This document shows positions 53,811 through 57,435 of a DNA stretch of 57,435 nt, in pieces. A program made the translations under genes and the position numbers. The number at the start of each line of letters is the position of its first letter. Position 1 is the stretch's first letter. The notes beneath the pieces were generated by a model. That model had not been told where the DNA came from, ran no database searches, and saw only the letters and a program-made list of their open reading frames with translations. The stretch is taken from positions 1-57,435 of the forward strand of contig JBCCGK010000079.1 in assembly GCA_039029315.1 (NCBI GenBank), in the 5' to 3' direction. The stretch is from JBCCCJ01 sp039029315. GTDB lineage: Bacteria > Bacteroidota > Bacteroidia > J057.

Positions 53811-54500
53811 TTATTCTAGCACTTTTACTTTGATATCCCGATAATGAACTACACAGGAGGGATCGTGTGCTTGCAAGGCAAAGGTTCCGTGCCCAATGCG
53901 TCGTTCTTTGTTCCAGTCTCCAGCTTGTGTCCAATCTACAGTTGTCTGGCCATTCACCTTCACAATGATATGATTGTCCTTGACGGTAATATGATAGTCA
54001 AACCATTCGCCATCTGTTGAGGGTGCTTTGGCTTGTAAGATGAAGACTTCGCCCTGCTTGTTCACCCGAGCAAGAAAGGGTTCTTTCACCTGCGTGGGTG
54101 CCCAAATATTGACAATCCCATACAAACTTCCTGTCTTCTTGGGATCAGCATGCGTAGAATTGACTTGGGCTTCGAACCCAACAGACGGCCACCCATCCTT
54201 CTGATACTCAGTATGAAAATATACCCCTGAATTGGAGCCGCCAGACGTTCTGACCTTCAGTTTCAGTTCGAAGTTGGTGAAATCTGCTTCATTGACTTTT
54301 CCTGTATAGAATAGATGTGCCCGACCGCCCTTGACAGCCAACATGCCATCTTCCACGGAGAAGGATTCAGGCTTGTCTGTACTGGAAGTCCAGCCAGTCA
54401 GCGACTCTCCATCAAAAAGAGGAACAAAGCCATCGGCCTCCTGTGCAAACAGTCCGATACTCAACACACATATCAAACTACTGAGAAATAGAGATTTCAT
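53811..54500 (-). CDS. Secreted DUF1080 (3-keto-disaccharide hydrolase-like) protein
   Basis: 229 residues with a signal peptide (MKSLFLSSLICVLSIGLFAQ). The whole mature part is one DUF1080 domain, a LamG-like beta sandwich: GFVPLFDGESLTGW at the start, FTNFELKLKVRTSGGSNSGVYFH, GFEAQVNSTH, then GTFALQAHDPSCVVHYRDIKV at the end. Family members act on 3-keto-glycosides or bind glycans in Bacteroidota and Planctomycetota. It is the first gene of a probable two-gene operon with the DUF4230 lipoprotein. Confidence 0.92.
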   Translation of the reverse strand: MKSLFLSSLICVLSIGLFAQEADGFVPLFDGESLTGWTSSTDKPESFSVEDGMLAVKGGRAHLFYTGKVNEADFTNFELKLKVRTSGGSNSGVYFHTEYQKDGWPSVGFEAQVNSTHADPKKTGSLYGIVNIWAPTQVKEPFLARVNKQGEVFILQAKAPSTDGEWFDYHITVKDNHIIVKVNGQTTVDWTQAGDWNKERRIGHGTFALQAHDPSCVVHYRDIKVKVLE

Positions 54501-54658
54501 AGAGGGGAAAACATTGGAAATAAAACAATGGAATCTATAGGTGAGAGCTTGAATCTACACAAATCTTTTCAAGAAGCCAGAAAATATCGTTTGCGGAAGA
54601 GAAAATGCGCCTTATTGAAGATCCATTATCGCACGGATTCAGCAGCACAAGAAGCTCT

Positions 54659-55681
54659 CTATTGAGGGGTGAACAGGTGATTGAGAAGGAGCTTCGAATC
54701 TCTTACCGAATAAAACATGCGATGTTGCTCGGAATAGCGATCAGCCTGGAATGTGACGTCCTGATACAACACTTTCCCCACATAATCTGTTACCAGCAAA
54801 CCCTTGTCCGGGTGAAAAACCAACAATTGTTTGCCAAGGGTATCATGATGAAGCGAACCAGAGATTTCTCCCTCATCATTGACAGCGAATCCATCAAAAG
54901 GGATTTTTTTGACAATTTCCTCTGAACCAATCTTCATGAATTGCAATTCTGAAGCAAACTGCTGCTCGTTAAATTCTTCCTGTTTGTTATACCCAATTAC
55001 TACTGTCTCCGAGTCCATCCAGCAAGCAGGTCGATCCCACAAATAGCCTGAATTCCGTCCTTCAGGGAAGATCGATTGATAGTCCGAAGATTCATAGCTG
55101 ACCAAAAACGTATCAATCTTGTACAATTTGATGACATCAATGGGATTCCATACCCAACCATTGGTTATAAAAGAGTTTTCATCTGGTGAGACAGATAACA
55201 AACTGTGAAAATAATCCACATAGTTTGTTTCGCTTTCATAGTCCACAATTCGCTCCGTCAGCAACTCATCTGTTTCCAGACAGGTGATGTCCAGGCGATT
55301 CCAATCTGTTCCATGGATCAAAAATGTCTGATCCCCCCGACTGTAAAACCCGATCGGAAAGGAACAATGTTCAACCTGATAATCTCCTCTTATAAGGTGT
55401 TTCTGGAATGTAGGATCAGTCAGCGAAAGAACAACGCCTCTGGTGCCACGATTGTCCACAATACAGCAATAATCCCGATAGCTGTAGATGCCTACCTGTT
55501 TGACGTCTATGCCCTGATCCAATTGAGATATGTGAGAAGAAAGGACAGATGTTTGTGGATCAAATAGTAATATCTCACCATCCTGCCGAATGATCAAGAA
55601 GGTCAAACGGGGAATGTTCAGAGCTTGAATAGCAGATATCTGCGCAGCATCGAAGGGAAGGGAAATTTCTCGTATGTCCAT
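54659..55681 (-). CDS. Beta-rich protein of unknown function
   Basis: 340 residues from MDIREISLPFDAAQ at 55681. An in-frame ATG at 55717 exists but overlaps the region leading into the divergent gene; either is possible. There is no signal peptide. Repeated beta segments such as LTFLIIRQDGEILLFD, YCCIVDNRGTRGVVL, DETFLIHGTDWNRLD, ENSFITNGWVWNP and KQLLVFHPDKGLLVTD suggest a cytoplasmic WD40-like beta-propeller, but no family signature is evident. It is divergent from the T9SS propeller gene, with 87 bp between the starts, and separated by 158 bp from the DUF1080 gene. Confidence 0.7.
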   Translation of the reverse strand: MDIREISLPFDAAQISAIQALNIPRLTFLIIRQDGEILLFDPQTSVLSSHISQLDQGIDVKQVGIYSYRDYCCIVDNRGTRGVVLSLTDPTFQKHLIRGDYQVEHCSFPIGFYSRGDQTFLIHGTDWNRLDITCLETDELLTERIVDYESETNYVDYFHSLLSVSPDENSFITNGWVWNPIDVIKLYKIDTFLVSYESSDYQSIFPEGRNSGYLWDRPACWMDSETVVIGYNKQEEFNEQQFASELQFMKIGSEEIVKKIPFDGFAVNDEGEISGSLHHDTLGKQLLVFHPDKGLLVTDYVGKVLYQDVTFQADRYSEQHRMFYSVRDSKLLLNHLFTPQ

Positions 55682-55748
55682 GGGAATCGCCTGTTTTGTT
55701 AAGAAAAAATCCCTCATATGCGGGATAGATTCTGGGAAGGTCCTCTCC

Positions 55749-55756
55749 TAGATTTG
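55749..55756 (+). promoter_or_regulatory. Bacteroidota -7 promoter box
   Basis: TAGATTTG matches TAnnTTTG exactly and lies 12 bp before the preferred ATG at 55769. It therefore supports that start over the in-frame ATG at 55718, which would lie upstream of the promoter. No clear -33 element was found. Confidence 0.5.
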
Positions 55757-55768
55757 TCCAAAAAGCCT

Positions 55769-57070
55769 ATGAAAGCGTTTGCTATTTGTGTACTTATTAT
55801 TTGTGTATCCAGTCCAGGATACGCACAAAACTGGAGAAGTTTTGGCAGTGGAATGAATGGTGAAATTGATGCCTTGCTGGAAGACAAGCAGGCTGGCCGC
55901 CTCTATGCAGGGGGAATGTTCAATTCTGCAGCTGGCACTGCCGCCAACAATATCGCCCAATGGGATGGCAATAGCTGGGCAGCATTGGGAAGTGGAACCA
56001 ATAGTGTGGTCAATGATCTGGCCTTGTTCCAGGATGAGTTGTATGCCGTTGGAAGCTTCAGCAGTCCTGGAAATCATATCGCCAAATGGAACGGCACTTC
56101 CTGGTCAGGCGTAGGAGGAGGAACCAATAGTTCCTCTTTTGCCCTACAGCTGTTGGGAGATGATCTCTATGTAGGTGGGGCTTTCACTGCCGCAGGATCA
56201 GTGGATGCCAACTATGTCGCCAAATGGGATGGCAATAATTGGTCCGCGCTGGGTGGGGGAACTGATGGGGTCGTGCGGGCATTGGGTGTGTACAAGAATG
56301 AACTTTATGTGGGTGGAGATTTTACGATGGCTGATGGCAAAACTGTCAATCATATTGCCCGATGGGATGGAGCAGCCTGGCAGCCATTGGGAACCGGACT
56401 AGATGCGGCTGTCTGGGCCATACAGGAATTTATGGGAGACCTATATGTTGGAGGTCTGTTCAACAGTGCTGGAGGGAATACTGCTGTGCGAGTGGCAAAG
56501 TGGGATGGAAATAATTGGTCTGCGGTAGGGAGCAGCCTGAATAACTCTGTATTTGCGCTGGCAGAATACAATGGAGAGCTCTATGCGGGGGGATTTTTTC
56601 AAATGATCTGGGCGACCTCTGCTCCTGCCAGTCGTATCGCCAAATGGGATGGCAATGCCTGGTCTGCCATTGGAGATGGGCTGAACGATGGAGTATTCGC
56701 CTTGTCTTCAACGACACAGGCACTCTATATAGGTGGAAATTTCACGGCCTCCGGCTCCACTACTCTGAATAATATCACAGCCCTCGGTCATCCTGTTCCT
56801 ATAGATCCCGCATTTGGGGGAAGAGGAATCATGTCTGTCTCTCCCAATCCAATGAACACCCAAGCCAGAATTCAGCTAGATGGACTCCCGGCTTTTTCTT
56901 CTTATAAGCTGGAACTGATAGATGTACATGGCACATGTGTCCAGCAGACGCTGCATACTTCCGCAGAAGGATTGTATCTTCAGCGAAATCACCTTCCTTC
57001 TGGCCTCTATGCGTATCGGCTGATGGGAGAAGGGCATCTTATCGGACAGGGAAAAATTGTGATGCAATAA
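55769..57070 (+). CDS. T9SS-exported beta-propeller protein
   Basis: 434 residues from the start at 55769 (signal peptide MKAFAICVLIICVSSPGYAQ). About seven repeats of 44-48 residues follow, each with the cores ELYVGGxF, VAKWDGNNWSALG and GGGTDGVV; this is a Kelch-like propeller often called delta-60/galactose-oxidase-like in annotations. The last ~75 residues (MSVSPNPMNTQARIQL, KLELIDVHGT, YLQRNHLPSGLYAYRL, ending GKIVMQ) are a T9SS type A sorting domain, directing export across the outer membrane and usually surface attachment or release. The binding target is unknown. It is divergently transcribed from the beta-rich gene and followed closely by the right-end repeat. Confidence 0.9.
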   Translation: MKAFAICVLIICVSSPGYAQNWRSFGSGMNGEIDALLEDKQAGRLYAGGMFNSAAGTAANNIAQWDGNSWAALGSGTNSVVNDLALFQDELYAVGSFSSPGNHIAKWNGTSWSGVGGGTNSSSFALQLLGDDLYVGGAFTAAGSVDANYVAKWDGNNWSALGGGTDGVVRALGVYKNELYVGGDFTMADGKTVNHIARWDGAAWQPLGTGLDAAVWAIQEFMGDLYVGGLFNSAGGNTAVRVAKWDGNNWSAVGSSLNNSVFALAEYNGELYAGGFFQMIWATSAPASRIAKWDGNAWSAIGDGLNDGVFALSSTTQALYIGGNFTASGSTTLNNITALGHPVPIDPAFGGRGIMSVSPNPMNTQARIQLDGLPAFSSYKLELIDVHGTCVQQTLHTSAEGLYLQRNHLPSGLYAYRLMGEGHLIGQGKIVMQ

Positions 57071-57083
57071 GAACGCGTTTCTT

Positions 57084-57330
57084 AGTTTGACTTTGTCCAA
57101 AATGGAAATTCAAATCTCTTTACCGTACACTTTTACCAGTTTAGGCGAGCTGGCCCCCAAAATTCGGCAGCGCACCAGACCATCCGATTGGCAGCGCACC
57201 GGACCATCCGATTGGCAGCGCACCGGACCATCCGATTGGCAGCGCACCAGACCAACCGGTCAGCGGTTTTTACGCAACTTTTTGCGAATGCGCTCAAAAA
57301 GTTGAGGGAACCGAACAGCTTAACCCAAAC
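57084..57330 (+). repeat. Dispersed repeat copy, right end of window
   Basis: It starts AGTTTGACTTTG shortly after the propeller gene and matches the complement of 1-258: the shared 5' part up to GGCCCCCAAAATTCGG, and the shared hairpin (CAACTTTTTGCGAATGCGCTC...). Between them the left copy has the palindromic TAAACTGGGGTGG arm, while this copy has a 24-bp tandem repeat instead. A further AAGTTGAGCGCATTCCC fragment near 57396 suggests more repeat sequence up to the window edge. Confidence 0.8.
57166..57259 (+). repeat. Four-copy 24-bp tandem repeat
   Basis: Units begin at 57166, 57190, 57214 and 57238, each starting GGCAGCGCACC and continuing GGACCATCCGATT or a close variant; the fourth is partial and degenerate. 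It sits inside the right-end repeat copy. Units are directly adjacent with no spacers. Confidence 0.9.
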
Positions 57331-57435
57331 CAAACGGCTTAATGTATACGGAAATGAACTGTTCGAGAGAAGCATTTCTTGATTTACCCCAAGAAGTTGA
57401 GCGCATTCCCAAAAAGTTGCAAAGAAATCTAAAAA

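Noticed and set aside
57166..57259. CRISPR array
   Set aside because: Units are 24 bp and directly adjacent without spacers, and no cas gene is nearby.

Overview
The window reads as a chromosomal stretch of a Bacteroidota bacterium, most likely a Saprospiria/Lewinella-like or related gliding member. The evidence is a giant PKD-repeat protein with a type B type IX secretion (T9SS) C-terminal domain, a PorP/SprF-family partner gene, a second protein with a type A T9SS sorting domain, several lipoproteins, and Bacteroidota-style -7 promoter boxes (TAnnTTTG). No tRNA, rRNA, CRISPR array or phage module was recognised. Both ends lie in copies of one dispersed repeat in opposite orientation, so the window may be an assembly contig broken at repeats.

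Layout. 1-635: repeat copy and a possible gene remnant. 636-1430: secreted protein with a caspase-like His/Cys arrangement. 1533-10475 (minus): PorP/SprF protein followed by a 2602-residue PKD/T9SS adhesin. 10755-18860: ordinary genes: a DinB-like protein, purD, a thioredoxin-fold lipoprotein, a carboxypeptidase-regulatory-like protein, a sodium symporter with a 35-residue small subunit, a polysaccharide deacetylase and a GNAT protein. 18954-52852 (minus): about 34 kb in one direction containing six genes. 53125-55681 (minus): DUF4230 lipoprotein, DUF1080 protein and a beta-rich protein of unknown function. 55769-57070 (plus): T9SS-exported beta-propeller. 57084-57435: second copy of the terminal repeat, interrupted by a 24-bp tandem repeat.

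The most unusual part is 18954-52852. In transcription order it encodes: (1) a membrane-anchored DUF4230-GH18 fusion; (2) a 480-residue protein of 29-residue helical repeats plus a Nif11-like segment; (3) a 2987-residue giant; (4) a 234-residue shorter version of protein 2; (5) and (6) two tandemly duplicated giants of 3191 and 3473 residues. The three giants share N-terminal and C-terminal modules (with an EGAPPVPSENLT motif) around a variable centre of LamG folds, two or three of which appear to be interrupted by beta-propellers. None has a recognisable signal peptide or T9SS sorting domain. The genes look like one functional unit, but I do not recognise a described system. Two 161-bp MITE-like elements lie in the spacers around the duplicated giants. 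A lone DUF4230 lipoprotein gene just upstream may belong to the same unit.
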